DNA of 64,000 bases, from the NCBI RefSeq assembly GCF_020564935.1, contig NZ_JAJCXB010000008.1, positions 124,001 through 188,000 on the forward strand. Reading direction: 5' to 3'. The stretch is from Streptomyces pinistramenti (GTDB lineage: Bacteria > Actinomycetota > Actinomycetes > Streptomycetales > Streptomycetaceae). The notes beneath the pieces were generated by a model. That model worked only from the letters and a program-made list of their open reading frames with translations, had not been told where the DNA came from and did not search any database. Each line of letters starts with the position of its first letter. Position 1 is the first letter of the stretch. The position numbers were made by a program, and so were the translations under genes. This document shows positions 50,358 to 58,556 of this stretch, piece after piece.

Positions 50358-51332
50358 ATGATGGCGGTTATGGCCTTGTCGACGGAGTTCACGAAGTTGT
50401 TCGGTGTGCGGCATCCGATCGTGCTGGCGCCGATGGGGGGTTCGGCCGGTGGTGCGCTGGCGGCGGCCGTCTCACGCGGCGGCGGGCTCGGGATGCTCGG
50501 GGCCGGGAACGGGGATCCGGAGTGGATGGCCCGCGAACTGCCCATCGTGGCGCAAGAGACCGTGAATCCCTGGGGTGTTGGCTTCCAGAGCTGGGCGATC
50601 GATGCCGGCGCGGTCGAGCGGGCGCTGGAGTACGGGCCCCGGGCGGTGATGCTGTCCTTCGGGGATCCGAGCCCCTTCACCGAGCGCGTCCGCCGGGCGG
50701 GCGCCGTACTGATCATTCAGGTCACCGACCTGGAGGAGGCCGGGCAGGCGGTGGACCTGGGCGCCGACATCATCGTGGCGCAGGGGACCGAGAGCGGTGG
50801 GCACGGCGCCCGGCACGGGCGGTCCACCTTGCCGTTCGTGCCGGTCGTGGTGGACCTCGCGGCGCCCGTTCCGGTGCTGGCGGCCGGTGGCATCGCCGAC
50901 GGCCGCGGGGTGGCCGCGGCCCTGGCCCTGGGTGCCGCGGGGGCGGTCATCGGTACCCGCTTCCAGGCCACAGCCGAAGCCCTGGTCCACCCGTCGATCG
51001 CCACCGCGATCGTCGAGGGGCGCGGTCAGGACACCGAGCGCAACCGCGTCCTGGACATCGCCCGCAGCTCCCGGTGGCCCGCCAAGTACACCGCACGCAC
51101 CCTGGGCCATCGCTACCTTGACCAATGGCGGGGCCGGGAAGCGGAACTCGCCGCCGACGACCGGGCCCAGCGGGCCTACCAGGACGACGTGGCACGGGGC
51201 GAGGTGCCGCCGGAACCGGTCTGGGCCGGCGAAGCGGTCGACCTCATCACCGACCGGCCACCGGCTGCCGACCTCGTCGCCGCCCTGGCCACGCAGGCCG
51301 AGGACGCCCTGACCCGAGCGGGAAGGCACTGA
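50358..51332 (+). CDS. Nitronate monooxygenase-like flavoprotein
   Basis: This 324-residue TIM-barrel flavoprotein has VRHPIVLAPMGGSAGGALAAAVSRGGGLGMLG at the start, GADIIVAQGTESGGHGARHG containing the catalytic-type His, and VLAAGGIADGRGVAAALALGAAGAVIGTRFQATAEA in the phosphate-binding end. This is the 2-nitropropane dioxygenase/nitronate monooxygenase fold. Three clustered ATGs (50358, 50361, 50370) could be the start and none has a clear ribosome site. It is a likely nitronate detoxification enzyme. Confidence 0.88.
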   Translation: MMAVMALSTEFTKLFGVRHPIVLAPMGGSAGGALAAAVSRGGGLGMLGAGNGDPEWMARELPIVAQETVNPWGVGFQSWAIDAGAVERALEYGPRAVMLSFGDPSPFTERVRRAGAVLIIQVTDLEEAGQAVDLGADIIVAQGTESGGHGARHGRSTLPFVPVVVDLAAPVPVLAAGGIADGRGVAAALALGAAGAVIGTRFQATAEALVHPSIATAIVEGRGQDTERNRVLDIARSSRWPAKYTARTLGHRYLDQWRGREAELAADDRAQRAYQDDVARGEVPPEPVWAGEAVDLITDRPPAADLVAALATQAEDALTRAGRH

Positions 51333-51913
51333 CCGCAACACCCGCCGGATGCGGCCGGCACAGCTTTCGGCGTGCCCCTCATCGGTGGCCCCCGTGCGGG
51401 GACGGACCGGGCCGTTCCGCAGCGGCCCGAATCTGCTTCCTGCGTGCCCGATTGGTGACCGTGTTCGTGGCGGGGACGTGAGTCGAAGTTCCTCCGTCAT
51501 GACCGACCCGCCCGGCCGGGAGGACGGACGGCGGTGGGCAGTGAAGCTGCGGAGACGGGCATTCACCTGCCATTCTTCAGACGGAGCGCCCCCGAAGTCC
51601 CCGTCCGGGCACGGTGGTTCGCCAACAGGGCCACGAGTTGCCTGCACGGGATGAGTGCCCCTTCCTCATCGAGGAGACCAAGGGCGAGGTGCCGAGGTGA
51701 CGAACCGACACCGGCCGGGTCTTCTCAACACGGCCTTCTTATATGCCCGCGAGGCGGTTTCTGATATCCGAGTGTGCCCGGTTGCCCTCGACCTGCCTTG
51801 AACATTGGGGTGTGGAGACCGGAGACTGACCGGACCCCCATCAACCGCGCGGCGCTCGCGGCGTGCCCACCCGGCGGTGGACGGGCACGGTGCTGTTCCC
51901 TCTGGAGGTCCCC
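51333..51913. promoter_or_regulatory. Upstream region of the AfsR-like regulator
   Basis: This 581-base gap has no supported gene. An AT-richer block at about 51725-51770 may contain a promoter. The heptamer GACCGGA occurs twice with 11-base spacing (listed separately). GGAGG lies 5 bases ahead of the ATG at 51914. Confidence 0.4.
51817..51834 (+). promoter_or_regulatory. Direct repeat GACCGGA-N4-GACCGGA (SARP-box-like)
   Basis: Two identical heptamers start 11 bases apart (51817 and 51828). SARP regulators bind direct repeats on one helical face with 11- or 22-base pitch. This pair is 80-97 bases upstream of the AfsR-like gene, so autoregulation is possible. Confidence 0.35.
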
Positions 51914-54775
51914 ATGTTGGTGTCGCGCGGCGATCACCTGCGGGTCGAGACGCTCGGACCGCTTCGCGCGTACGCCGGAGACCGGGAGCTGGCCCTCGGC
52001 CCCCCGAAGCAGCGCGCGACGTTCGCCATCCTCGCGCTGCGGACCGGCAAGGTGGTATCGCGGGACGAGTTGATCGACGGTCTCTGGGGCGAGTCGCCGC
52101 CGGCCACCGCTGTCGGCAGCCTCCACACCTACGTGTCCGGTCTTCGCCGGGCGCTGGCCGTACTCGACGATCCGTCACTTCCCCTGACCAGCTCCGATCG
52201 CGGCTACGCGCTCCGCCTCGACCCCGCGCGACTGGATATCGCCGTGGTGGAACGGCTGGCGGCGCAGGCTCGCGGCAATCGGGCGGAGCAGGACCCGGCC
52301 GCAGCGGTCAGCGCCTACGACCGGGCGCTGAACCATTGGCACCCGGGCTCCGCGCTCAGCGGACTTCCCGGTCCGCTCGCCGCCGAGCACCGAGTATGGG
52401 TGTCTGAGCTGCGGCTGAGTCTGCTGCTGGAGCGGGCCGAGTCGCTGCTGGATCTCGGTCAACCCATGCTGGTGGCCGACCAGTTGCGGCGGCAGGTCCT
52501 GGAAAATCCGTACCACGAGCGGTTGAGCGCCCTGTTGATGACGGCTCTCAGCCGGAGTGGCCGCACCGCCGACGCGCTCGCCCACTACCACCATCTACGC
52601 AAACGACTCGCCGATGATCTGGGGATCGATCCGTCGGCAAAGCTCCGGACACTGTACGAGTCGATGCTCGTCGACCCTCCGAGCACGTCGGCGCCGACGG
52701 CCTCCGGACTTGTCCGGCCGGCCCAACTGCCGCAGGGCGTGGGCAGGTTCGCGGGCCGGACCGAATCGGTGCGGCAGGTGCTGGACGCAGCGCGCACGCC
52801 GTCGCCCGGGGCTTCGCACATCGTGATGATCGTCGGGGTCGGCGGCGTCGGCAAGACCGCACTCGCCGTGCACTGCGGCCATCAACTGGCCGATGCCTAT
52901 CCGGACGGCCAGCTGTACGTGAACTTAAGGGGCTTCGACCCCAAACGCCCGGCCAGCGCGCCGGCGGACGTCCTCCACCATCTGCTCACCTCGATCGGCG
53001 CCGGGGCAATCCCCGCGGCGGAGGAGGCGCGCGTTGCGCTGTGGCGCAGCCTCGCCCGGGACAAGCGGCTGCTCATCATGTTCGACAACGCCGAGTCCGC
53101 CGACCAGTTGGACGGCCTCCTGCCCGGCGGTGGGCCGTCCTTCACCATCGTCACCAGCCGGAATCGGCTGGGTGGTCTCGCGGTCCGGCACTCCGCACGC
53201 CGGGTCACGCTGTCTCCGTTCAGCGCCGGGGAGTCCCTGGAACTCCTCTCCGACGCGATCGGCGGGGCGCGGGTCGGCGCGGAACCGACGGCGGCCCACC
53301 GCCTCGCGGAGCTGTGCGGCCATCTGCCGCTGGCGCTGCGCATCGTCGCCGAGCAGGTGTCCGCGGGTCCGTCACCGCGGATCGCCGACCTGGTGGCCGA
53401 CCTGGCGGACGTGTGGCGCCGGCTCGACACGCTGGAAATCCCCGGCGACGAGCTGGCCTCCGTGCGCGGAGTGCTCTCCTGCTCCTACGCCAAGCTCCCC
53501 ACCGAAACCGCCCACGCCTTCCGCATCCTCGGGCTTTTCCCAGGAGGGAGCATCCGGCGGGAAACGGCCGCCGCGCTGCTGGACGTCCCGCCGTCGGCCG
53601 CGACGAACGCGCTGCGGAGCCTGGCCGCCCATCATCTGGTGGAGGCCACCGGCGACCGCTATGTGATGCACGACCTCACCCGGATCTACGCGGAGGAGGT
53701 GAGCCGGGGCGGGGAGCCGGCCGCGTCGCGGCGCCGGTCGCTGGAGCGGGCGCTGCGCTGGTACGTGCAGACGCTGTCGTGCCACCACACCGCCGACGAG
53801 CTTCCCCTCCCGTTCACCGTCGATGCGGAGGCAGTGGGCGAGGAGCCGCCGCGGTTCGCGGACCAGCAGGAGCTGGTGACCTGGTGCGCGCGGGAGTGGG
53901 AGAACCTCGGCCCGCTCGTGCGCACGGCTCAGCGGATCGGCTGCCACGACGCGGCCTGGCAGTTGGCCTACCTCCTTTTCGACTACTTCCACGTGGCCGG
54001 GCAGGCCGGGGACTGGGCCGAAACGCTGCGGATCGGTCTGCGCAGCGCCGAGCTGATCGGGAACCGGCGGGGCGAGGCGGTCCTCCTCAACCACCTGGGC
54101 GTGGCCCACTCACGGGTGGGACAAAACGCCGCCGCCCTGGAGCAGTTGGAGCGCGGGCTGCGTCTCGCCGATGAGCTGGGCGACGACGTCCTGCGCACCA
54201 GTCTGCTCGGCAACCTGGCCTCCACGCTGCGGGAGGCCGAGGACTACCCGGCGGCCTTTCGGTACGCCGAGCGGGCGTTGGCGCTGGCCTACCGCACCGG
54301 TTCCGCGTATCACCAGTCCGGCTGCCTCGACGTCCTCTGCGGCCTGCACGCCGAGCGCGGCGAGTTCGCGAAATCGCTGCGCTACGGCATTCCCGGCCTC
54401 GCAGCGGCTCGACGCTGCCGTAACGCGCTGCTGGAGGCGAACCTTCTGATCAACCTGGGCCTGGCGGAGCACGGGCTCGGGGACACCGAGGCGGCCAGGC
54501 GGTGTTTCCAGGACGCGCTGTCCCTGTGCTCCGCCAACGGTGATCGCTATCACGAGGCGTTGGCCCTGTCCGGTCTGGCCAGGATCCCGTGGCCGGAGGA
54601 GTCCCAGCGGTCGGCCGAGGATCTGGCGGACCAAGCACGGGAGAAAGTGGCGGAGTTGGGCGCGGCGGAGGCCGCCGCCGTCACCGGCCTTCTGGACTCT
54701 CTGGACGCCGTCGACGCGCACCCCGCGTCGCCGATCCGCTGTACGGCGCTGGGCGGTGTCAGCCCGTTGCGCTGA
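51914..54775 (+). CDS. AfsR/SARP-family regulator with NB-ARC and TPR domains
   Basis: This 953-residue regulator has an OmpR-type DNA-binding domain at the N-terminus (LRVETLGPLRAYAGDRELALGPPKQRATFAILAL, SVGSLHTYVSGLRRAL in substance), then the bacterial transcriptional activator domain (NPYHERLSALLMTALSRSGRTADALAHYHHLRKRLADDLGIDP). The NB-ARC ATPase has Walker A IVGVGGVGKTALAVHC near residue 307 and Walker B RLLIMFDNAESADQL. The C-terminal half has TPR-like repeats. The ATG at 51914 was chosen for its ribosome site. Codon 338 is TTA. Its end overlaps a convergent LuxR gene by 226 bases. AfsR-type proteins control secondary metabolism in response to phosphorylation or ATP; it may regulate clusters in this window. 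Confidence 0.92.
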   Translation: MLVSRGDHLRVETLGPLRAYAGDRELALGPPKQRATFAILALRTGKVVSRDELIDGLWGESPPATAVGSLHTYVSGLRRALAVLDDPSLPLTSSDRGYALRLDPARLDIAVVERLAAQARGNRAEQDPAAAVSAYDRALNHWHPGSALSGLPGPLAAEHRVWVSELRLSLLLERAESLLDLGQPMLVADQLRRQVLENPYHERLSALLMTALSRSGRTADALAHYHHLRKRLADDLGIDPSAKLRTLYESMLVDPPSTSAPTASGLVRPAQLPQGVGRFAGRTESVRQVLDAARTPSPGASHIVMIVGVGGVGKTALAVHCGHQLADAYPDGQLYVNLRGFDPKRPASAPADVLHHLLTSIGAGAIPAAEEARVALWRSLARDKRLLIMFDNAESADQLDGLLPGGGPSFTIVTSRNRLGGLAVRHSARRVTLSPFSAGESLELLSDAIGGARVGAEPTAAHRLAELCGHLPLALRIVAEQVSAGPSPRIADLVADLADVWRRLDTLEIPGDELASVRGVLSCSYAKLPTETAHAFRILGLFPGGSIRRETAAALLDVPPSAATNALRSLAAHHLVEATGDRYVMHDLTRIYAEEVSRGGEPAASRRRSLERALRWYVQTLSCHHTADELPLPFTVDAEAVGEEPPRFADQQELVTWCAREWENLGPLVRTAQRIGCHDAAWQLAYLLFDYFHVAGQAGDWAETLRIGLRSAELIGNRRGEAVLLNHLGVAHSRVGQNAAALEQLERGLRLADELGDDVLRTSLLGNLASTLREAEDYPAAFRYAERALALAYRTGSAYHQSGCLDVLCGLHAERGEFAKSLRYGIPGLAAARRCRNALLEANLLINLGLAEHGLGDTEAARRCFQDALSLCSANGDRYHEALALSGLARIPWPEESQRSAEDLADQAREKVAELGAAEAAAVTGLLDSLDAVDAHPASPIRCTALGGVSPLR
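52925..52927 (+). promoter_or_regulatory. TTA (bldA-type) codon, codon 338 of the AfsR-like gene
   Basis: The in-frame series GTG AAC TTA AGG is read directly in the NB-ARC region. It suggests that full-length regulator is made only when the bldA tRNA is available. Confidence 0.8.
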
Positions 54776-55344
54776 TCGCGTTGCCACAACAGCACCGCTT
54801 CGACCCGGCTGTTCGCGCCCAACTGCCGGAAGATGCGGTTGATGTGGTTCTTCACGGTCTTCTCGCTGAGGCGCAGCCGCTCGGCGATCTCGGCATTGCG
54901 CGCCCCGCGGGAGACCAGGGCCATCACCTCGTGCTGGCGCCGGGAGAGGGCGGACGCCGCGGGGCCGGCCTCGTCCGGTACCTCCGGGTCCGGGGCGTCC
55001 TCGTGCCGGGCCGGCAGGTCGGCCGTCGTGTCCGGCTCTCCGGCCTGGCCGACCACGTTCAGCCGGTACTCCGCGCACAGCCGACGAGCCGTCGGCAGGC
55101 CGGGGCGGGAGCCGCCGCCCGTCCACCGGTCCGGCACGGCCTCCAGTACGGGCCGACCGGTGGCCGGTGTGCCGGTCGCTGGCCGTACGGCGACCTCGAC
55201 GTAGGGCATCCGGACGATTTCCACGTCGAGGTTCTTGTCGGCGAACACCTGCCTGATCCGGGCCAGGATGTCCGGGCTGACTATGGCGATGCGGACCCGG
55301 TCGGTGCTGTTCGGCAGGAGGGAGGAGGGGGCAACGGCTCTCAT
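54550..55344 (-). CDS. LuxR-type transcriptional regulator
   Basis: The frame gives 264 residues. The C-terminal-type helix-turn-helix is at about residues 130-190: LSRRQHEVMALVSRGARNAEIAERLRLSEKTVKNHINRIFRQLGANSRVEAVLLW. The N-terminal part (VRIAIVSPDILARIRQVFADKNLDVEIV) resembles a degenerate receiver without the phospho-Asp. The HTH ends near 54775; the last 75 or so residues (rich in Ala, Ser, Arg) are encoded antisense to the AfsR-like gene and look unstructured. It probably regulates the adjacent leftward type VII secretion operon, whose last gene ends 25 bases upstream. Confidence 0.82.
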   Translation of the reverse strand: MRAVAPSSLLPNSTDRVRIAIVSPDILARIRQVFADKNLDVEIVRMPYVEVAVRPATGTPATGRPVLEAVPDRWTGGGSRPGLPTARRLCAEYRLNVVGQAGEPDTTADLPARHEDAPDPEVPDEAGPAASALSRRQHEVMALVSRGARNAEIAERLRLSEKTVKNHINRIFRQLGANSRVEAVLLWQRDQRNGLTPPSAVQRIGDAGCASTASRESRRPVTAAASAAPNSATFSRAWSARSSADRWDSSGHGILARPDRANAS

Positions 55345-55368
55345 GCCCTCAGCGTGCCGGGGCCGGCT

Positions 55369-56085
55369 TCATGTTCTCTTCATGCCCGCCTCATGCGGGT
55401 CACCGGATTCCCCGGCCGGTGATTCCGCATCCGCCGGGGGGACCAAATCGTCGAGCTGCGCGAGGACTTCGTCCTCGGTCGGGGTGTCGATCCGGTTCGA
55501 CCAGCGCAGCGTCGACACGATCATGTCGAAGAGCAGCACGACGGCCTGGACCGGCTCGGCCTCGACGTCGCCGTCGGAAAGAACGGTGTAGGTCAGCAGT
55601 CCCCACACCCCGGGCGCGTCCGGATTGGACACGTAGTACGAAACCCGCCAGGACGGCGCCTTGCGTCCGGCCCGGCTGCTGTCCACGACGGTGGCCAGGC
55701 GCACCGCAGGTGCCTCACCGACCTCCAGGTAGCTCCCGTCGTCCCCCGCGTCGGCGAGGATGGATGCCAACAGGGCTTCCGGGTCCTCGTCCTCGTCGCC
55801 GCCTTCGATGACGGTGACCACCAAGGACCCCGGCAGCTTGACCCCGTTGAACTCCTGCAGCGGCATCAGCACCGAGCGGGCGCCCTGCCGTGCGGCCTCA
55901 TCGGTCGCCGTGACCAGCTCCTTGCGGAGCATGCGGCGGAAGGGGCCTGCTTTGTCGCGTGGCAGCGAGTCGGGCAGGTGGTGGCGGATCAGCTCGTCGA
56001 TGACCCGGCCGCGCAGCTTGGTCGTGTCCGGTGTGGTGGGGATCTGCACCCAGCCGTCGGGCAGGACGAGTTCGAAGTCGATCAC
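55369..56085 (-). CDS. Type VII secretion-linked hypothetical protein A
   Basis: This 238-residue soluble, acidic protein begins MIDFELVLPDGWVQIPT and contains DDGSYLEVGEAPAVRLATVV. It has no signal peptide or membrane helix. The start is GTG, overlapping the preceding gene's stop by GTGA, so it is part of the leftward secretion operon. The beginning resembles short WXG-associated actinobacterial proteins, but no named family was recognised. An assembly, chaperone (EspG-like) or immunity role is possible. Confidence 0.6.
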   Translation of the reverse strand: MIDFELVLPDGWVQIPTTPDTTKLRGRVIDELIRHHLPDSLPRDKAGPFRRMLRKELVTATDEAARQGARSVLMPLQEFNGVKLPGSLVVTVIEGGDEDEDPEALLASILADAGDDGSYLEVGEAPAVRLATVVDSSRAGRKAPSWRVSYYVSNPDAPGVWGLLTYTVLSDGDVEAEPVQAVVLLFDMIVSTLRWSNRIDTPTEDEVLAQLDDLVPPADAESPAGESGDPHEAGMKRT

Positions 56086-56810
56086 GACTGCACCTCGCCC
56101 TGCGGTGCGAAGAAGCCGAGCCGGGCCTGGCCGCCGCCGGGCGGTGCCACGCTCTCCTCGGCGATCTGCTGCATCAACTGCTCCATTCCCGAACCGATCA
56201 CGCCCATCAGCCCCATCTCGAACACCAGCGTCGTCATCAGTACGTCCACGCCGATGTCCGCTGTGTCACCGCCCTGTGGGACGTCGAGACGCAGTGCCGC
56301 CCCGACCCGCCCGTAGGCCGCGCCGTCGGACGTCCGTCCCAGGGCGAAGAGCCGGAACCCGTCACCGCTCAGGGTGGTCACGTAGTCCACCGCGGGCGGG
56401 CGGGTGTCGCCTTCGACGCCGCCGGCGCCCATCAGCTCCAGGAGGTAGTTCGGGTCCTCGGCATCGGGCCGACGGAACTCCACGACGACCGGAACCGGCG
56501 CCCAGCGCGGCTCGCCGTCCAGGAACGCCGCGCCCCACGCGAGCCGCGACCATGCGGGCAGCTGCGCCGCGCGCTCACGCAGCCATCCGGCGACGCCGTG
56601 CCCCACCGCTTCCCCGGTGAGCGGGAACTCCGCCTCGGCCTCCGCCGGCCAGGACTGCCGGGCGGAAGCCAGCCCTTCGGCCGTCCACTCCGTGAAGAGT
56701 TCCACCATGCGCGCGGTCCAGGGGTCGTCATCCGCCGCGTCGGGCTGGACTTCGGGCACCCATTCCCAGTGCCAGGGAACGTGGGCCAGCGCCGAGAGTT
56801 TCTCACTCAT
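56082..56810 (-). CDS. Type VII secretion-linked hypothetical protein B
   Basis: The protein has about 242 residues and is acidic with many Trp in its first half (HVPWHWEWVPEVQ, DPWTARMVELFTEW). A middle strand region has DYVTTLSGDGFRLFALGRTSDGAAYGRV and the end is hydrophobic (VLMTTLVFEMGLMGVIGSGMEQLMQQI). The ATG at 56810 follows GAGAGAAA; a GTG at 56831 is also possible. It is co-transcribed with the WXG100, EccC and substrate-like genes. No family recognised; likely an accessory protein of the same system. Confidence 0.55.
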   Translation of the reverse strand: MSEKLSALAHVPWHWEWVPEVQPDAADDDPWTARMVELFTEWTAEGLASARQSWPAEAEAEFPLTGEAVGHGVAGWLRERAAQLPAWSRLAWGAAFLDGEPRWAPVPVVVEFRRPDAEDPNYLLELMGAGGVEGDTRPPAVDYVTTLSGDGFRLFALGRTSDGAAYGRVGAALRLDVPQGGDTADIGVDVLMTTLVFEMGLMGVIGSGMEQLMQQIAEESVAPPGGGQARLGFFAPQGEVQS

Positions 56811-56834
56811 CGTTTCTCTCGTTTCTCCCACTCA

Positions 56835-58244
56835 TCAGGTAGCGACCACATCGGGCGGGTTGACGTCGGGGATCCATTCCTGGAGGCGTCCGCCGGTGTA
56901 GATCAGTCCGCCGAGGCCGAATGCGGCGTTCGTGCCGCCCCAGACGTACCAGAGCGGCGAGATCTTCCCGAGGTTGGCCGCCTGCACGATGGCGGACAGA
57001 TCACGGGCGCCCTGGAGACCGGTGAAGTTGAAGAAGAAGTCCTTGCCGAATTTCCCCGGACCGTTCAGCAGTCCGCCCCAGAACTTGCCGACGTCCTTGC
57101 CCTGGGACACGAAGGACCTCCAGAACCCGGACTCGGGGGTGACGAAGCCGCCCTTGCCGAGCAGCCAGTTGGTGGCCGGGTTGTTGAACCATTCCGACAT
57201 GTTCTTCCAGTTCGTGGCCGCGTTGCCCGGCAACGGCTTCGGAACGGGCCGGAACGGGTTGTTCGGACCGAACGGCCTGGAGAAGTTCGGCACCGCGCGG
57301 CCCCCGGGCCCGAGCGGGATCATCTGAATGTTGTTTCCGCCGCCGATCCCACGGGGGCCCCGGCCGCCGAATCCTGCGGCGATCTTGGCGGCGTTGGAGA
57401 TCCCCTTGCTCGCGATCGAGGCGATGCCGCCGAGTCCGGCGAGGCCGAGTCCGACGGCCCCGATGATGACGTCGGCGAGGCTGCCTTTGCCGTGCGCGTA
57501 GAGCACGCTGCTGGCGACGAGTGAGACCACACCCGCCGCGACTCCGGCAAAGACGAGAAGGTTCACCCCTGGGATCAGGATGGCGAGGACGCCGAGGGCC
57601 AGGCCGATCCAGCCGAAGATCGTGCCGATCTTCTTCAGCACGAGGTCGATCCTGTCCTTTGTGGAGTCGGTCAGACCGTCTTCGTACTTGTTGCAGTTGA
57701 CCGCGTCACCGAAGCGCTTGCCGGCCACGTTGAGCGCGTCGACCGCGTTGTGAAGCCGGTCCTTCGCCGCTGTCATCTTGTCTTCGGCGCCCGAGGTGGC
57801 CTTGTCCTTGGCGGTGCCCTTCTCCTTCTCCTCGGAAGAGGTCTCGCCGTCCTTGTCCTTCTCCGGGTCCGGCATGGCCTTGGCCTTGGTGAGGTCGCCC
57901 TTGGCTTCCTCGGCGTCGGTGCGGGCGGCGGCGGTCTCGCTCAGACCGCGTTCCAGATCCGGTTCGTACTTCCCGATCTCGGACGCGACGTCGTGGTAGC
58001 GGACGGCGGCCTTGCTCAGGCTGTCCTTGATCGAGCCCGCATCTTTCTTGAGGCCCTGTACGTACTGGCCGACGAGGTCGTCGCTGCCGCTGCCGACGAC
58101 CTTTTCCAGCTTGGCGACGGCGTCGTCGATGGTGGTGGAGATGTGCTGGTAGCGCTTCTGCGCCGCGTGTACCTCATCGGGGTCGGCGTGAATGGGGTCC
58201 GCGTGCAAGTCCAGCGGCGACCAGTCGAGTTTCCTGATAGACAT
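56835..58244 (-). CDS. Large WXG/LXG-like membrane-associated protein, putative T7SS substrate
   Basis: The protein has 469 residues. The N-terminal 200 form a long helical, coiled region with heptad-like charge (YQHISTTIDDAVAKLEKVVGSG, LSETAAARTDAEEAKGDLTKAKAM) and a Lys/Glu-rich linker. Two or three hydrophobic stretches follow (IFGWIGLALGVLAILIPGVNLLVFAGVAAGVVSLVAS, ADVIIGAVGLGLAGLGG). The C-terminal third is rich in Gly, Pro and Asn. This is the shape of large actinobacterial type VII substrates with helical secretion domains. No enzymatic or toxin motif was found. A GGAGAA precedes the ATG. Confidence 0.6.
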   Translation of the reverse strand: MSIRKLDWSPLDLHADPIHADPDEVHAAQKRYQHISTTIDDAVAKLEKVVGSGSDDLVGQYVQGLKKDAGSIKDSLSKAAVRYHDVASEIGKYEPDLERGLSETAAARTDAEEAKGDLTKAKAMPDPEKDKDGETSSEEKEKGTAKDKATSGAEDKMTAAKDRLHNAVDALNVAGKRFGDAVNCNKYEDGLTDSTKDRIDLVLKKIGTIFGWIGLALGVLAILIPGVNLLVFAGVAAGVVSLVASSVLYAHGKGSLADVIIGAVGLGLAGLGGIASIASKGISNAAKIAAGFGGRGPRGIGGGNNIQMIPLGPGGRAVPNFSRPFGPNNPFRPVPKPLPGNAATNWKNMSEWFNNPATNWLLGKGGFVTPESGFWRSFVSQGKDVGKFWGGLLNGPGKFGKDFFFNFTGLQGARDLSAIVQAANLGKISPLWYVWGGTNAAFGLGGLIYTGGRLQEWIPDVNPPDVVAT

Positions 58245-58274
58245 CGGTTCTCCTCAGCCCTTCCCTGCCCCGCC

Positions 58275-58556
58275 TCAGCCGTCCTTCTTGAACGTGTCCA
58301 GCAACTGCTGGTCCCCGTCTGTCCACGCCTTGTCGAGCTTGTCCACCTTGTCGCGGAACTTCTTCATTTCGTCGACCATGTCGTTGCGGTGGCTGGTCCA
58401 GTTGTCCGCGAAGTCGCCCATCGAGAGATTGGCGTTGAGCTGGCCCCAGAGCCCCTTGTCGTCGTTCTGGAAGTCGAGTGCCCCCTCGAACTGGCTGATG
58501 AGCTCATTGAGGTCGCTGACCAGGCCCTGGAGGTCCTTCACCACGAGGTCTGCCAT
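58275..58556 (-). CDS. Small Esx-like type VII secretion protein
   Basis: This 93-residue all-helical acidic protein, MADLVVKDLQGLVSDLNELISQ then a WTSHRNDMVDEMKKFRDKVDKLDKAW half, has the size and charge of WXG100-superfamily proteins, with Trp at W37 and W53 in the middle instead of a clear WXG turn. The ATG lies one base into the eccC stop (TGATG), with GGGAG 5 bases ahead; a GTG one codon earlier is also possible. It probably pairs with the EsxB-like protein or with the large substrate encoded next. Confidence 0.65.
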   Translation of the reverse strand: MADLVVKDLQGLVSDLNELISQFEGALDFQNDDKGLWGQLNANLSMGDFADNWTSHRNDMVDEMKKFRDKVDKLDKAWTDGDQQLLDTFKKDG

